Assembly: GCF_000611675.1 (NCBI RefSeq)
Contig: NZ_JATV01000001.1
Coordinates: 1-64,000, forward strand
Source of the DNA: Flavobacterium succinicans LMG 10402
Lineage (GTDB): Bacteria > Bacteroidota > Bacteroidia > Flavobacteriales > Flavobacteriaceae
Direction of reading: 5' to 3'
Length of the DNA stretch: 64,000 bases
Part shown: one piece after another, positions 1-9,136 of the stretch
How positions within the stretch are numbered: the stretch's first letter is position 1
Layout of the letters: each line of letters begins with the position of its first letter
Program-made: the position numbers and the translations under genes
The notes under the pieces: generated by a model
Databases searched by the model: none
The model's input: only the letters and a program-made list of their open reading frames with translations
Told to the model about the DNA's origin: nothing

Positions 1-119
1 ATTTTTAAATTCAAAATACAAAAGTATTCCTTCTTCAAAAATAGTCCGTGAGCTCCTGCTTTTATTGAATAATTCAGTTTCGCTACGAAGTCTAATGCGG
101 ATTCTGGGTTTAATATTTT

Positions 120-230
120 GGGCGTTACCACAAGGGTCGGGCTTTTCGCTACAATCTTTTTTAAGGCAAAAAAAGCCTTAAAAAAGGATTTCCACTACAA
201 TCCCTAACGCAGCTACAACATCGCGTTAGG
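120..230. repeat. Intergenic hairpin repeat, diverged relative of the dispersed family
   Basis: The element starts GGGCGTTACC and ends CCCTAACGC at 210, so its termini are partly complementary. Inside, ATCTTTTTTAAGG pairs with CCTTAAAAAAGGAT. The outer words (CGCTACAAT, CCACTACAATCCC) resemble the flanks of the copies at 9065, 18345, 22322, 42033 and 62717. CCTAACGC (203-210) is followed 12 bases later by its complement GCGTTAGG (223-230), a second small hairpin. Nothing coding was seen in 1-256. Confidence 0.7.
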
Positions 231-256
231 TGCTGAATAGAAGAAATTGAAAAGCA

Positions 257-802
257 CTACTTTTCCTCAAACATTTTCAACAATTGTGTCACCGTATTCC
301 AATTGCGAATAGTAGCGGTTAGGTTCAATTTTTTCTCAATATATTTTTGATCAAATCTCGTTTTCCCAGCACCCACAGCGTATTTAATGTAAATTCTGCT
401 ACCATCAATCTGTGCTTCATCGGGTTTCACTTGACTCATTTTTAAATCATTGATACTGTCACTTTTCAATTCCATCGAAACAAAAGCGACATACAATTTT
501 TTCAAATCAACTTCTTTTTCCTTCAAAAAAGAATTATGGGCAAAACAAGCCTCCAAATCCGATTTCCCAATCACCACCACAGGAACTTCAAGACCAAGCG
601 CTCTAAATAGTTCTTGCTTAATCATGAAACCTACCTTGGCAGGATTTTCCTCTTCGCTATCTACAAAAACATTCCCCGACTGAATATAGGTTTGTACGTT
701 CTTAAAACCAACGGCTTCAAGAGTTGCTTTCAAAACCTCCATTTTAATCATATTATGCCCTGAAACATTGATGCCACGGAGGAGCGCTAAGTGTGTTGTC
801 AT
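257..802 (-). CDS. DUF1697 family protein
   Basis: This 181-residue protein has the pattern of the DUF1697 family: the N-terminal strand ALLRGINVSGHN, a TYIQSGNVFV segment near residue 38, and a C-terminal TIRNWNTVTQL stretch. The family is widespread in bacteria and has no established biochemical role. The length is typical and the gene looks intact. The start ATG at 802 fits the family N-terminus. It is last in a minus-strand run after the yhcH-like gene and a membrane-anchored coiled-coil gene. Its first 12 bases (including one upstream base) recur at the start of that upstream gene, which suggests the upstream gene was inserted here. Confidence 0.85.
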   Translation of the reverse strand: MTTHLALLRGINVSGHNMIKMEVLKATLEAVGFKNVQTYIQSGNVFVDSEEENPAKVGFMIKQELFRALGLEVPVVVIGKSDLEACFAHNSFLKEKEVDLKKLYVAFVSMELKSDSINDLKMSQVKPDEAQIDGSRIYIKYAVGAGKTRFDQKYIEKKLNLTATIRNWNTVTQLLKMFEEK

Positions 803-803
803 T
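792..803. repeat. 12 bp direct repeat, copy at DUF1697 start
   Basis: TGTGTTGTCATT occurs here and again at 1472-1483. Both copies cover the start codon and the first codons (Met-Thr-Thr-His on the minus strand). The pair brackets the coiled-coil gene, as expected if that gene was inserted with duplication of a short target. Confidence 0.6.
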
Positions 804-831
804 ATTTTTAATTAATTATGAAAAAATAAAA

Positions 832-1482
832 TTATTCGCCTAAAAGTTCTCTAAATTTTAATTCTATTTCTTTTTTTAACGGATGTATTATTTCTGGAAT
901 TTTCTTGTAAGTAAAGGCGGACGCTAACCTGTCTTCTGTTTCTAATTTTTCACCCATCGATTTATAAATTTGCCTTTGGTCATAAGCATTAAATATTTCA
1001 CCAGATTCCCTAAAAAAACTAAGCAATAAGATCTCAGTCTCTTCATCGAAGTAAATCGAATTAAAGTTAAAATACTGCAAAAATTCATTATGAGCTTCAC
1101 GATATTCCTTGCTAGCTTTTTGCTCATTTTGATCAAAATCTTCACCCTTTGCAGTAAACTTAAATGGTGAAATATGGTTTCCTAATAAATTTAAATTAGT
1201 GTTCAAGTATTTAAACGATTCTTGTAAAACTTCAAATCGCTTTTCGTGAAGCTTAGTAAACTTGAAATTTTCTTTAGATTTTAGATGATTAAGCTCTGTT
1301 TGAAATTGAGAAAGTTCTTTTGAATGTTCATTTTTGAGTTTTTCAATTTTTTCATCAAAGGAATTTTTAACACTACCTTTAACTCGTTCGTTTAAGTATA
1401 ATGTTAATAATGTTGGTACTAAACCACTAACAAAAACAACTATAAGATTGCTATATTCTCCCAATACCAAATGTGTTGTCAT
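832..1482 (-). CDS. Membrane-anchored coiled-coil protein of unknown function
   Basis: I cannot assign a function to this 216-residue protein. Residues 12-30 form one hydrophobic segment (LIVVFVSGLVPTLLTLYL), probably an N-terminal membrane anchor. Residues 35-75 are rich in Lys, Glu and Leu in a coiled-coil-like pattern. The rest is predicted helical and soluble, and there is no recognisable catalytic motif. The ATG at 1482 opens with MTTHL, the same five residues as the downstream DUF1697 protein. The gene lies 10 bp after the yhcH-like gene and 29 bp before the DUF1697 gene, so cotranscription is likely. Confidence 0.7.
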   Translation of the reverse strand: MTTHLVLGEYSNLIVVFVSGLVPTLLTLYLNERVKGSVKNSFDEKIEKLKNEHSKELSQFQTELNHLKSKENFKFTKLHEKRFEVLQESFKYLNTNLNLLGNHISPFKFTAKGEDFDQNEQKASKEYREAHNEFLQYFNFNSIYFDEETEILLLSFFRESGEIFNAYDQRQIYKSMGEKLETEDRLASAFTYKKIPEIIHPLKKEIELKFRELLGE

Positions 1483-1483
1483 T
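1472..1483. repeat. 12 bp direct repeat, copy at coiled-coil gene start
   Basis: This is the second copy of TGTGTTGTCATT and forms the start of the 216-residue gene. See the copy at 792-803. Confidence 0.6.
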
Positions 1484-1492
1484 CTCTTTCGA

Positions 1493-1939
1493 TTAAATTT
1501 TAACCTTAACCACTACTTTCTTCACTTTCGAAACCTCTCCAGCTTTTATACAAGGACGGTGCAAATCTTCAGGAAAAAACAAGGTAAACATCCCTTCTTC
1601 CACTCGTAATAACGAAGTATCACCTTCATAAAAAGTATAATCTTTTTCCAAGTCCTCTTCTACCATTTTCTGGTTGGTCAAAGGAGCAAATCCCATCAAC
1701 TCCACTCCACTGATGACGTATTGAATATCAATGTATTTGTGATGCCCTTCTAGCACACATTCGGATTCATCTTTGGTGTCATATTCTTGCACAATCGCAA
1801 AAACAGCCTCGCCATCAATCTCGTGCTTTCCTGAGGCAATAGCCTTTAAATCGGTGGTAGTTATAAACTCAAAACCTTTGGCCAAACGTTTAGTCAATTG
1901 GCTGTATAATCGGTAATTCTCAATTTTATCAATAACCAT
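1493..1939 (-). CDS. YhcH/YjgK/YiaL family protein
   Basis: This 148-residue protein matches the YhcH/YjgK/YiaL (DUF386) cupin family. Visible features are GKHEIDGEAVFAIVQEYDTK, the HHKYIDIQYVISGVE core near residues 82-96, and the late MFTLFFPEDLHRPCI segment with the His used in metal or sugar binding. Relatives are linked to sialic acid or other sugar-acid metabolism, but no such genes lie nearby, so the substrate is unknown. It is the first gene of the minus-strand run, with a TATCTTTG box upstream at 1959-1966. Confidence 0.88.
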   Translation of the reverse strand: MVIDKIENYRLYSQLTKRLAKGFEFITTTDLKAIASGKHEIDGEAVFAIVQEYDTKDESECVLEGHHKYIDIQYVISGVELMGFAPLTNQKMVEEDLEKDYTFYEGDTSLLRVEEGMFTLFFPEDLHRPCIKAGEVSKVKKVVVKVKI

Positions 1940-1958
1940 ATTTCTAGTATTTAGTTTC

Positions 1959-1966
1959 CAAAGATA
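1959..1966 (-). promoter_or_regulatory. Putative -7 promoter box for the yhcH-like operon
   Basis: The minus strand reads TATCTTTG, an exact match to the Bacteroidota TAnnTTTG box, 20 bp before the ATG. No well-spaced -33 box is evident, so confidence is limited. Confidence 0.45.
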
Positions 1967-1999
1967 TTGTGAATTGAAGGAAATTCCTAAACAAACCCA

Positions 2000-2031
2000 T
2001 TTCCAAATCTAGAAACAATCTACTATCTTCG
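2000..2031 (+). promoter_or_regulatory. Putative recG promoter
   Basis: TTTC (2000-2003) is followed after 20 bp by TATCTTCG (2024-2031), one mismatch from TAnnTTTG. The downstream leader contains short degenerate repeats of ACTGATAACTCATAACTGACA type at about 2080-2120. Confidence 0.4.
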
Positions 2032-2121
2032 CTTTGCGAAAAAAAATCCTTGAGTTAAGAATATAAAAATTCAAAATAACTGATAACTCATAACTGACAA
2101 CACATAACCGATAACTCAAAA

Positions 2122-4230
2122 ATGTCGAACAATCTCCTAGAAACTCCCATTGAATACTTGAAAGGCGTTGGCCCCACTCGCGGGACTTTGCTTCGCAAAG
2201 AATTAGGGATTCACAAATATGGAGATTTGGTCAATTTTTATCCCAATCGATACATTGACCGTACCCGTTATTACAAAATCAATGAATTGCAAGGCACCAC
2301 AGCCGAGGTTCAAATCGTTGGCAAAATCATCCACATCAAAACGGTGGAGTTTGGTAAAAATCAAAAACGTTTGGTCGCAACTTTCGTTGACGAGACAGGA
2401 CAAATGGATTTGAATTGGTTTCAAGGTCACAAATGGATTAAAGAGAGTTTAAAACTCAATGAAATGTGTGTTGTTTTTGGGAAATGTGCCCAATACGGCA
2501 GTCAGTTCAGTATAGCGCATCCTGAGATTGAATTACTCGCTGAGCACCAACAAAGCTTGCGTTCGGCTATGCAACCTGTGTATCCCTCTACCGAAACTTT
2601 GGCCAACAGAGGGATTAGCAACAGAGTCATCAACAAAATGATGCAACAATTGTTTTTGGAAACACAGGCCTTATTTACCGAGACTTTACCTCAATATCTG
2701 CTTGAAGAGTTGAAATTGATTCCAAAGAATGCTGCGCTTTTCAACATTCACTTTCCAAAAAGCAGTGAAGCCTTAGCCAAAGCACAATTTCGTCTGAAGT
2801 TTGAAGAATTATTCTACATTCAGTTGCAATTGATTACCAAAAATTTGATTCGCAAACACAAAATCAAAGGACATCCCTTTTCAAAAGTAGGAGAATTGTT
2901 CAACGATTTTTATCAAAATCACTTGCCTTTTGATTTGACGAATGCCCAAAAAAGAGTAATCAAAGAAATCCGAACCGATATGGGTAGTAATGCCCAAATG
3001 AACCGTTTGTTGCAAGGAGATGTGGGCTCAGGCAAAACAATTGTGGCATTTATGAGTATGCTTTTGGCTTTAGACAATGGTTTTCAGGCTTGCTTGATGG
3101 CACCCACAGAGATTTTGGCCAATCAACATTTTATTGGACTTTCAGAATTTGCCACTACCTTAAATATCAACATCAAAATTCTAACGGGTTCTACCAAAAC
3201 TGCGGCACGTAAAATCATTCACGAAGAACTCGAAAATGGAAGTTTGCAAATCTTAATTGGTACTCACGCGCTATTAGAAGACAAAGTGCAGTTTCAAAAT
3301 TTAGGCTTAGCCGTAATCGATGAGCAACATCGTTTTGGTGTAGAACAAAGGTCAAAATTGTGGAAAAAGAACACCATTCCTCCTCACGTTTTGGTTATGA
3401 CGGCTACTCCTATTCCTAGAACTTTGGCGATGAGTTTGTATGGCGATTTGGATGTTTCGGTTATTGATGAATTGCCTCCTGGTCGAAAACCGATTCAAAC
3501 TGTGCATCGTTTTGACTCCAACCGTTTGAAAGTTTGGAAATTTATTCGAGATGAAATCGCTTTAGGGCGCCAGATTTATATTGTCTATCCCTTAATTCAG
3601 GAATCCGAAAAAATGGATTTTAAAGATTTAATGGACGGTTACGAGAGTATTTCTAGGGATTTTCCCCTACCCGACTATTCCATTTCGATTTTGCACGGAA
3701 AAATGAAACCAGCAGAAAAAGATGCCGAAATGAAACGCTTCGCCGAAGGAAAAACCAATATTATGGTAGCAACTACTGTAATTGAAGTGGGTGTCAATGT
3801 GCCGAATGCCAGCGTAATGATTATTGAGAGTGCCGAACGCTTTGGACTATCTCAACTTCATCAATTACGTGGTCGTGTGGGACGTGGTGCGGACCAAAGT
3901 TATTGCATCTTGATGACTTCCTACAAACTGACCAGCGATAGTAAAATCAGAATGGAAACTATGGTCAATAGCAACGACGGATTTGAAATTGCCGAAGTAG
4001 ACTTGAAATTACGAGGACCAGGAGATATAATGGGAACTCAACAAAGTGGGGTTTTAAACCTTCAAATTGCGGATTTGGTCAAAGACAAAGACATATTGCT
4101 TTTGGCTAGAAATTACGCTTTCAAAGTATTGAATGACGACCCTTCTATGCAAAAACCAGAAAATACTATCCTTAGAATGGTTTTTATGGAACTTACCAAG
4201 AAAAAAAATATTTGGAACTATATTAGTTAA
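2122..4230 (+). CDS. recG: ATP-dependent DNA helicase RecG
   Basis: RecG is a branch-migrating helicase that remodels stalled replication forks and Holliday junctions. This 702-residue protein has the full layout. An N-terminal wedge/OB domain (about 1-230) begins with the characteristic TPIEYLKGVGPTRGTLL. The helicase core has Walker A GDVGSGKT near residue 300, DEQH near 400, TATPIPRT, and the C-terminal QLRGRVGRGADQSYC and LRGPGDIMGTQQSG motifs. The length is usual for the family (about 690-700). The gene is apparently monocistronic and is followed by a large inverted repeat. Confidence 0.97.
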   Translation: MSNNLLETPIEYLKGVGPTRGTLLRKELGIHKYGDLVNFYPNRYIDRTRYYKINELQGTTAEVQIVGKIIHIKTVEFGKNQKRLVATFVDETGQMDLNWFQGHKWIKESLKLNEMCVVFGKCAQYGSQFSIAHPEIELLAEHQQSLRSAMQPVYPSTETLANRGISNRVINKMMQQLFLETQALFTETLPQYLLEELKLIPKNAALFNIHFPKSSEALAKAQFRLKFEELFYIQLQLITKNLIRKHKIKGHPFSKVGELFNDFYQNHLPFDLTNAQKRVIKEIRTDMGSNAQMNRLLQGDVGSGKTIVAFMSMLLALDNGFQACLMAPTEILANQHFIGLSEFATTLNINIKILTGSTKTAARKIIHEELENGSLQILIGTHALLEDKVQFQNLGLAVIDEQHRFGVEQRSKLWKKNTIPPHVLVMTATPIPRTLAMSLYGDLDVSVIDELPPGRKPIQTVHRFDSNRLKVWKFIRDEIALGRQIYIVYPLIQESEKMDFKDLMDGYESISRDFPLPDYSISILHGKMKPAEKDAEMKRFAEGKTNIMVATTVIEVGVNVPNASVMIIESAERFGLSQLHQLRGRVGRGADQSYCILMTSYKLTSDSKIRMETMVNSNDGFEIAEVDLKLRGPGDIMGTQQSGVLNLQIADLVKDKDILLLARNYAFKVLNDDPSMQKPENTILRMVFMELTKKKNIWNYIS

Positions 4231-4233
4231 ATC

Positions 4234-4438
4234 TAACCCGTTGGGTGAAATTATTTTTTACCACATAGAATCATAGAATTTATAGTTTTTAAAAGAAACA
4301 AATAGACGTTTTACTATTCACATAGCTCATCTATTGTGAGAAATAGTGCTATTTCTATTTTTTCTATGTTGATTACTATTAATCTATGACTCTATGTGGT
4401 TAAGTTTTTATTTTATTTGAATTTCACCCAACGGGTTA
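4234..4438. repeat. 205 bp intergenic inverted repeat after recG
   Basis: TAACCCGTTGGGTGAAATT at 4234-4252 is matched by its exact complement at 4420-4438. Further in, ACCACATAGAATCATAGA pairs with TCTATGACTCTATGTGGT (about 4260-4277 and 4383-4400) with one mismatch. The central 100 bp is AT-rich and not coding. The outer motif recurs in degenerate form at 59333-59360, so this belongs to an intergenic repeat family. The rest of the 4231-4746 gap holds only the promoter of the efflux operon. Confidence 0.85.
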
Positions 4439-4542
4439 AATCTATTATTAAATTCTCTTTGTTTTTAAGAATTTATGCTTTAAAACGAAACGATTCCGAG
4501 TTGTTTTATTAATTTGTATGTACAAATGTTAAATTATTTTTT

Positions 4543-4577
4543 CTTGTTACCGCTTTCTTACAAATGCTTTACTTTTG
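4543..4577 (+). promoter_or_regulatory. Putative promoter of the RND efflux operon
   Basis: CTTG at 4543-4546 and TACTTTTG at 4570-4577 are separated by 23 bp. Transcription would start near 4584, leaving an untranslated leader of about 160 nt before the membrane fusion gene. No regulator gene lies next to the operon. Confidence 0.55.
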
Positions 4578-4746
4578 TTTTTGAACTTTTTTTTCAAACC
4601 AATTAAACCATTGGTTATTTCTGATGTCTCATCTACTTATATTAATAAAAAAGCAAGTTTAAAATTCAATTTATCTTACTTTAGAAGGTTAAAACAAACA
4701 GCTTTCCACACCCAAATATTACCAAAAAAACAAATAATAACTACAT

Positions 4747-5805
4747 ATGAAAATAAAAAACCTTGTTTACACGCTTTTAGTTCTTATCATTGGAGGTTTT
4801 ATCGCCTACAGAGTAGTTTCGAATTCTAAAAAAGGAGGCGATTCAAAAGACAAAGGAGGAAAAGACAAACCGATGAACGTAAGTGGAATTGTAATCAAAA
4901 CACAAGTTTTTGAGAACAACTTATCCCTATCAGGTTCAATAGAAGCCAATGAACAAGTCGAAATTCGAAGTGAAGTTTCGGGAATTGTAGAAGCCATTTC
5001 GTTTCAAGAAGGAAGTTTTGTAAACAAAGGTCAAGTGTTATTTAAAGTCAATGACCAAGAATTAAAAGCGCAACTTATTCAAGCGACAACCAAAGAAGGT
5101 TTGGCCGCAGAGAATGCCAGAAGAGCTAAATTGCTTTTGCAAAAAGAAGCCATAAGCCAAGAAGAATATGATGTAGCCAAAGCCGAGCACAGATCAACAC
5201 AAGCCCAAGTGCAATTGATTAGAGCTCAAATTGCAAAAACATCCGTAAGAGCTCCTTTTTCTGGAAAAATAGGATTGCGTTCCATCTCTCCAGGAACCTA
5301 CATCACTCCTACTATTCTAGTTGCCAATTTGGTTAATATCGGGAAATTAAAAATCACGTTTTCTGTACCAGAAAAATATGCTTCACAAATCAAGTTAAAT
5401 ACCAACATTTCTTTTACCGTTTCTGGTACCACTCAAAAATACCACGGTGTTGTTTACGCTATCGAACCTGAAGTGGCCACCGCAACCCGTACCTTACAAG
5501 TTAGAGCTATTGCCGATAACAAAGAAGGAAAGCTTTTCCCAGGGACTTTTGCAAATGTCGAATTACCTTTAGATGTCATTAAAGATGCTATTATTGTTCC
5601 AACAGAAGCGATAGTTCCGATTCAAAATGGTAAAAAAGTATTCATTTCCGAAAAAGGAATGGCAAAAGAAGTAAAAGTAGAAGCTTCAACCAGAACGGAT
5701 GCTTCCATCTTGATTCTTTCAGGATTAAAAGCTGGAGATACTTTACTGACCACAGGCGTAATGGCGCTGAAAGATGAAACACCTGTAAAAGTTAAAATTA
5801 AGTAG
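4747..5805 (+). CDS. RND efflux periplasmic adaptor (membrane fusion protein)
   Basis: This 352-residue adaptor of the AcrA/MexA type would join the inner-membrane pump to the outer-membrane channel. It has an N-terminal hydrophobic anchor (residues 5-22), a lipoyl/barrel-sandwich half (QVEIRSEVSGIVEAISFQEG, near 78), a helical hairpin (about 115-165), the second lipoyl half (TSVRAPFSGKIGLRSISPG, near 170) and a C-terminal beta-barrel and membrane-proximal domain ending in GLKAGDTLLTTGVMALKD. It is first in the operon with the pump and TolC genes. The substrate cannot be read from the sequence. Confidence 0.93.
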   Translation: MKIKNLVYTLLVLIIGGFIAYRVVSNSKKGGDSKDKGGKDKPMNVSGIVIKTQVFENNLSLSGSIEANEQVEIRSEVSGIVEAISFQEGSFVNKGQVLFKVNDQELKAQLIQATTKEGLAAENARRAKLLLQKEAISQEEYDVAKAEHRSTQAQVQLIRAQIAKTSVRAPFSGKIGLRSISPGTYITPTILVANLVNIGKLKITFSVPEKYASQIKLNTNISFTVSGTTQKYHGVVYAIEPEVATATRTLQVRAIADNKEGKLFPGTFANVELPLDVIKDAIIVPTEAIVPIQNGKKVFISEKGMAKEVKVEASTRTDASILILSGLKAGDTLLTTGVMALKDETPVKVKIK

Positions 5806-5815
5806 TGTTTATAGT

Positions 5816-5931
5816 AATTAGTACTTAGTGATTAGTGATTAGTAATAAACAACAGAAGATTATAAACTAAAAACCAAGAACTGAGCACTGAGGACTAACC
5901 ACTAAGGACTTTAAAAGAAAAAATAAAACAA
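5816..5931 (+). repeat. Short degenerate repeats between adaptor and pump genes
   Basis: This spacer contains TTAGTGATTAGTGATTAGTA-type tandem words (about 5820-5845) and CTGAGCACTGAGGACTAACC-type words (about 5880-5905). It is simple-sequence-like intergenic filler inside an operon. No gene or terminator is visible. Confidence 0.5.
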
Positions 5932-8900
5932 ATGAGTTTATCCACCATAAGCATAAAAAGACCCGTTCTAACGATAGTTTTGAATCTAACTATCATTTTG
6001 TTTGGAGTCATTGGCTACAGTTTTTTGGGAGTTCGAGAATTCCCTTCTATCGACCCTGCTCAAGTATCGGTGAGAACGAATTATACTGGAGCGAATTCAG
6101 ATATTATCGAATCTCAAATTACTGAACCTTTAGAAAAAGCCATAAACTCTATAGATGGGATTCGAAATGTAACTTCTTCGAGCATACAAGGAAGTAGTAA
6201 CATTACTATTGAATTTGATTTGAGTAAAAATTTAGAAGAAGCTGCCAATGATGTACGTGATAAAGTATCACAAGCTGTTCGTAGCTTACCACAAGATATA
6301 GATGCTCCTCCTGTAGTTTCTAAAGCTGATGCTAATGGGGAGTCGATTATTTCAATGACGGTGCAAAGTGACACGAGAAACGCATTAGAATTAAGTGATT
6401 TTGCTGAAAATGTGATTGCGCAACGTCTAGAAACCATTCCTGGTGTAAGTGGTGTACAAATTTGGGGACAAAAAAGATACGCAATGCGTTTATGGATTGA
6501 CCCAGTAAAATTAGCAGCCTATGGTTGTACTGTAGCTGAAGTTCGTAGCGCTCTTAATAAACAAAACGTAGAATTACCTTCAGGAAAACTTACAGGAAGC
6601 AACACTGATTTAACAGTAAAAACAGTTGGTAATCTTTCTAAACCTGAAGAATTCAATAATATCATCATTCGTAGCGAGGGCGATAGAATTGTCCGTTTTA
6701 GTGATATTGGAAATGCTGAACTTGGTGCTGAAAATTTAGAGACCAAAATGAGTCAATCAGGGCTTCCATTATTGGGTGTGGCTATTGTTCCGCTGCCAGG
6801 AGCCAATTATTTAGATATCTCCAAAGAGTTTTATAAAGTCTACAACTCTTTACAAAAAGATTTACCAAAAGACATCAAACTAAACATTGCCATTGACAGT
6901 ACGATTTTCGTAAAAAAATCGGTGGTTGAGGTAGCTGAAACCCTTGGTATTTCTATCATTCTGGTAATCTTAATTATTTACTTGTTCTTTAGAGATTGGG
7001 CCATTGCCTTCCGTCCATTGATTGATATTCCCGTTTCCTTGATTGCAACATTCTTCATTATGTGGCTTTTTGGATTTTCGATTAATGTATTGACGTTGTT
7101 GGCGATTGTTTTGGCCACAGGATTAGTAGTTGATGATGGAATTGTAGTAACCGAAAATATTTTCAAAAAGGTAGAAGAAGGAATGTCACCTATTGAAGCA
7201 GCAATAAAAGGGTCGAATGAAATCTTTTTTGCGGTAATTTCAATTTCGATTACCTTGGCTGCAGTATTTCTTCCTGTAATATTTTTGGAAGGTTTTGTTG
7301 GTCGATTGTTTAGGGAATTTGGGGTGGTGATTGGTGCAGCAGTACTAATTTCAGCTTTTGTTTCTTTGACTTTGACTCCAATGCTAAATGCCTATTTAAT
7401 GAAAGGTGGCGTTCAAAAGAAATCCAAATTCTATTTGATGACCGAACCTTATTTTGAAAAATTAAACAGTAACTATGCAGAATCATTAGGGCGTTTTATG
7501 AAAAAGAAATGGTTGAGTTTCCCTATTTTAATTGCTTGTTTTGGATTGATTTACCTTTTCTTTTCGCTTTTGAAAAAAGAAACAGCTCCTTATGATGACA
7601 GAAGTGCCATTGTAATGTCTATGACGACTCCAGAAGGCGCTTCTTATGAATATACTGACCGTTTTATGCAGGAAGTCTCTAAAATTGTAGACGATTCCAT
7701 TCCAGAGAAAAATGTTTCGCTTATCATAACATCACCAGGTTTTGGAGCTTCTACGGTAAACAGCGGACGTGTTCGTATTGCCTTGAAAGCACCAGAAGAA
7801 AGAAAGCGTTCTCAAAAGGAAATTGCAGAACAATTAACCAAAATCACCAAACAATTTCCTGAAGCTAAAACAGCAGTTATTGAGCAACCAACCATTGCAG
7901 TGAACCGTCGTGGAGGATTGCCAATTCAATATATTATTCAGGCGCCAAACTTTAAAAAATTAGAAGAGAAAATTCCATTGTTTATGGAAGAAGCCGCTAA
8001 AGATTCCACTTTTGCGATTACGGATGTGAACCTGAAATTCAACAAACCTGAAGTCACCGTTACCATCGACAGAGAAAAAGCAGAAAGCTTAGGAATTTCG
8101 GTTTTGGATATTGCACAAACCTTGCAACTTTCGTTGAGCGGACAACGTTTTGGTTATTTTATGCAAAACGGAAAACAATACCAAGTCATTGGACAATTCA
8201 ACCAAGAAGACCGAACCAAACCGCTTGATATTGCCTCTATGTTTGTCAAAAACAACAAAGGAGAACTGATTCAGATGGATAATGTGGTGACCATTCAAGA
8301 ACAAAGTAATCCACCGCAATTGTATCACAACAACCGTTATATGTCGGCCACTGTTTCGGCGGGATTAGCACCAGGCAAAAGTTTGGGCGAAGGAATTGAA
8401 GCGATGAATAGAATCAAAGCCAAAGTTTTGGACGATACGTTTACGACTGATTTAGGTGGAGAATCTCGTGATTTTGTGGAAAGTAGTTCGAATACTTCTT
8501 TTGCTTTTGGATTGGCTTTAATCTTGATATTTTTGATTTTGGCAGCACAATTTGAAAGTTTTATTGACCCGTTTATTATCATTTTGACTGTTCCGATGGC
8601 GGTTGCTGGAGCTTTGTTTTCATTGTGGTTGTTCAATCAGACTTGGAATATTTTCAGTCAGATTGGAACTGTAATGTTGATTGGGTTGGTGACCAAAAAC
8701 GGTATTTTGATTGTAGAATTTGCGAATCAATTACGAGAACAAGGTAAACCGAAATTTGAAGCGATTATGGAAGCATCTGAAGCGCGTTTGCGTCCTATTC
8801 TGATGACGAGTTTGGCGATTTCGTTAGGAGCGTTGCCAATTGCTTTATCACTTGGAGCGGCATCGACTAGTAGAATTGGTATGGGAGTCGTGATTGTGGG

Positions 8901-9027
8901 AGGAACCATATTTTCATTGGTGTTGACTTTATTTGTAATTCCAGCCTTGTATTTGATGTGGTCTAAAGCTAGAAAACATTATCCTGAATTTGATCATATT
9001 GCAGAATACGAAGCCGAATCGAAATAG
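5932..9027 (+). CDS. RND multidrug efflux pump, HAE1 family (AcrB-like)
   Basis: This 1031-residue inner-membrane proton antiporter has the two-fold RND layout: TM1 at 12-30, a large periplasmic domain, TM2-TM6, then the second half from about residue 530. Proton-relay residues are present: adjacent Asp in VVDDGIVVTEN in TM4 (about 400) and Lys in LVTKNGILIVEFANQ in TM10 (about 923). The protein starts SLSTISIKRPVLTIV, typical of the family. Together with the adaptor and the TolC gene it forms a complete tripartite exporter. A hairpin repeat lies between it and the TolC gene. Confidence 0.95.
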   Translation: MSLSTISIKRPVLTIVLNLTIILFGVIGYSFLGVREFPSIDPAQVSVRTNYTGANSDIIESQITEPLEKAINSIDGIRNVTSSSIQGSSNITIEFDLSKNLEEAANDVRDKVSQAVRSLPQDIDAPPVVSKADANGESIISMTVQSDTRNALELSDFAENVIAQRLETIPGVSGVQIWGQKRYAMRLWIDPVKLAAYGCTVAEVRSALNKQNVELPSGKLTGSNTDLTVKTVGNLSKPEEFNNIIIRSEGDRIVRFSDIGNAELGAENLETKMSQSGLPLLGVAIVPLPGANYLDISKEFYKVYNSLQKDLPKDIKLNIAIDSTIFVKKSVVEVAETLGISIILVILIIYLFFRDWAIAFRPLIDIPVSLIATFFIMWLFGFSINVLTLLAIVLATGLVVDDGIVVTENIFKKVEEGMSPIEAAIKGSNEIFFAVISISITLAAVFLPVIFLEGFVGRLFREFGVVIGAAVLISAFVSLTLTPMLNAYLMKGGVQKKSKFYLMTEPYFEKLNSNYAESLGRFMKKKWLSFPILIACFGLIYLFFSLLKKETAPYDDRSAIVMSMTTPEGASYEYTDRFMQEVSKIVDDSIPEKNVSLIITSPGFGASTVNSGRVRIALKAPEERKRSQKEIAEQLTKITKQFPEAKTAVIEQPTIAVNRRGGLPIQYIIQAPNFKKLEEKIPLFMEEAAKDSTFAITDVNLKFNKPEVTVTIDREKAESLGISVLDIAQTLQLSLSGQRFGYFMQNGKQYQVIGQFNQEDRTKPLDIASMFVKNNKGELIQMDNVVTIQEQSNPPQLYHNNRYMSATVSAGLAPGKSLGEGIEAMNRIKAKVLDDTFTTDLGGESRDFVESSSNTSFAFGLALILIFLILAAQFESFIDPFIIILTVPMAVAGALFSLWLFNQTWNIFSQIGTVMLIGLVTKNGILIVEFANQLREQGKPKFEAIMEASEARLRPILMTSLAISLGALPIALSLGAASTSRIGMGVVIVGGTIFSLVLTLFVIPALYLMWSKARKHYPEFDHIAEYEAESK

Positions 9028-9064
9028 TCGTTGATTCGTCTTATGAAAAAGAGAAGTCTCGTAT

Positions 9065-9136
9065 AGCCCCGATAGTAGCGGCATCCTTTTTTTATTTTTC
9101 TTTTCAAAAATAAAAAAAGATATAGCGGATAGCGGG
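9065..9136 (+). repeat. Dispersed hairpin repeat, copy 1
   Basis: Left flank AGCCCCGATAGTAGCGGCAT, right flank GATATAGCGGATAGCGGG. The inner stem is TTTTTTTATTTTT against AAAAATAAAAAAA around a six-base loop. It lies between the pump and TolC genes, inside the efflux operon, so it would be transcribed and could affect the stability or relative level of the downstream message. Confidence 0.85.

Noticed and set aside
4575-4829. An 84-residue plus-strand frame before the adaptor gene.
   Set aside because: It overlaps the promoter leader and the start of the adaptor in another frame, and its composition is like non-coding AT-rich DNA.
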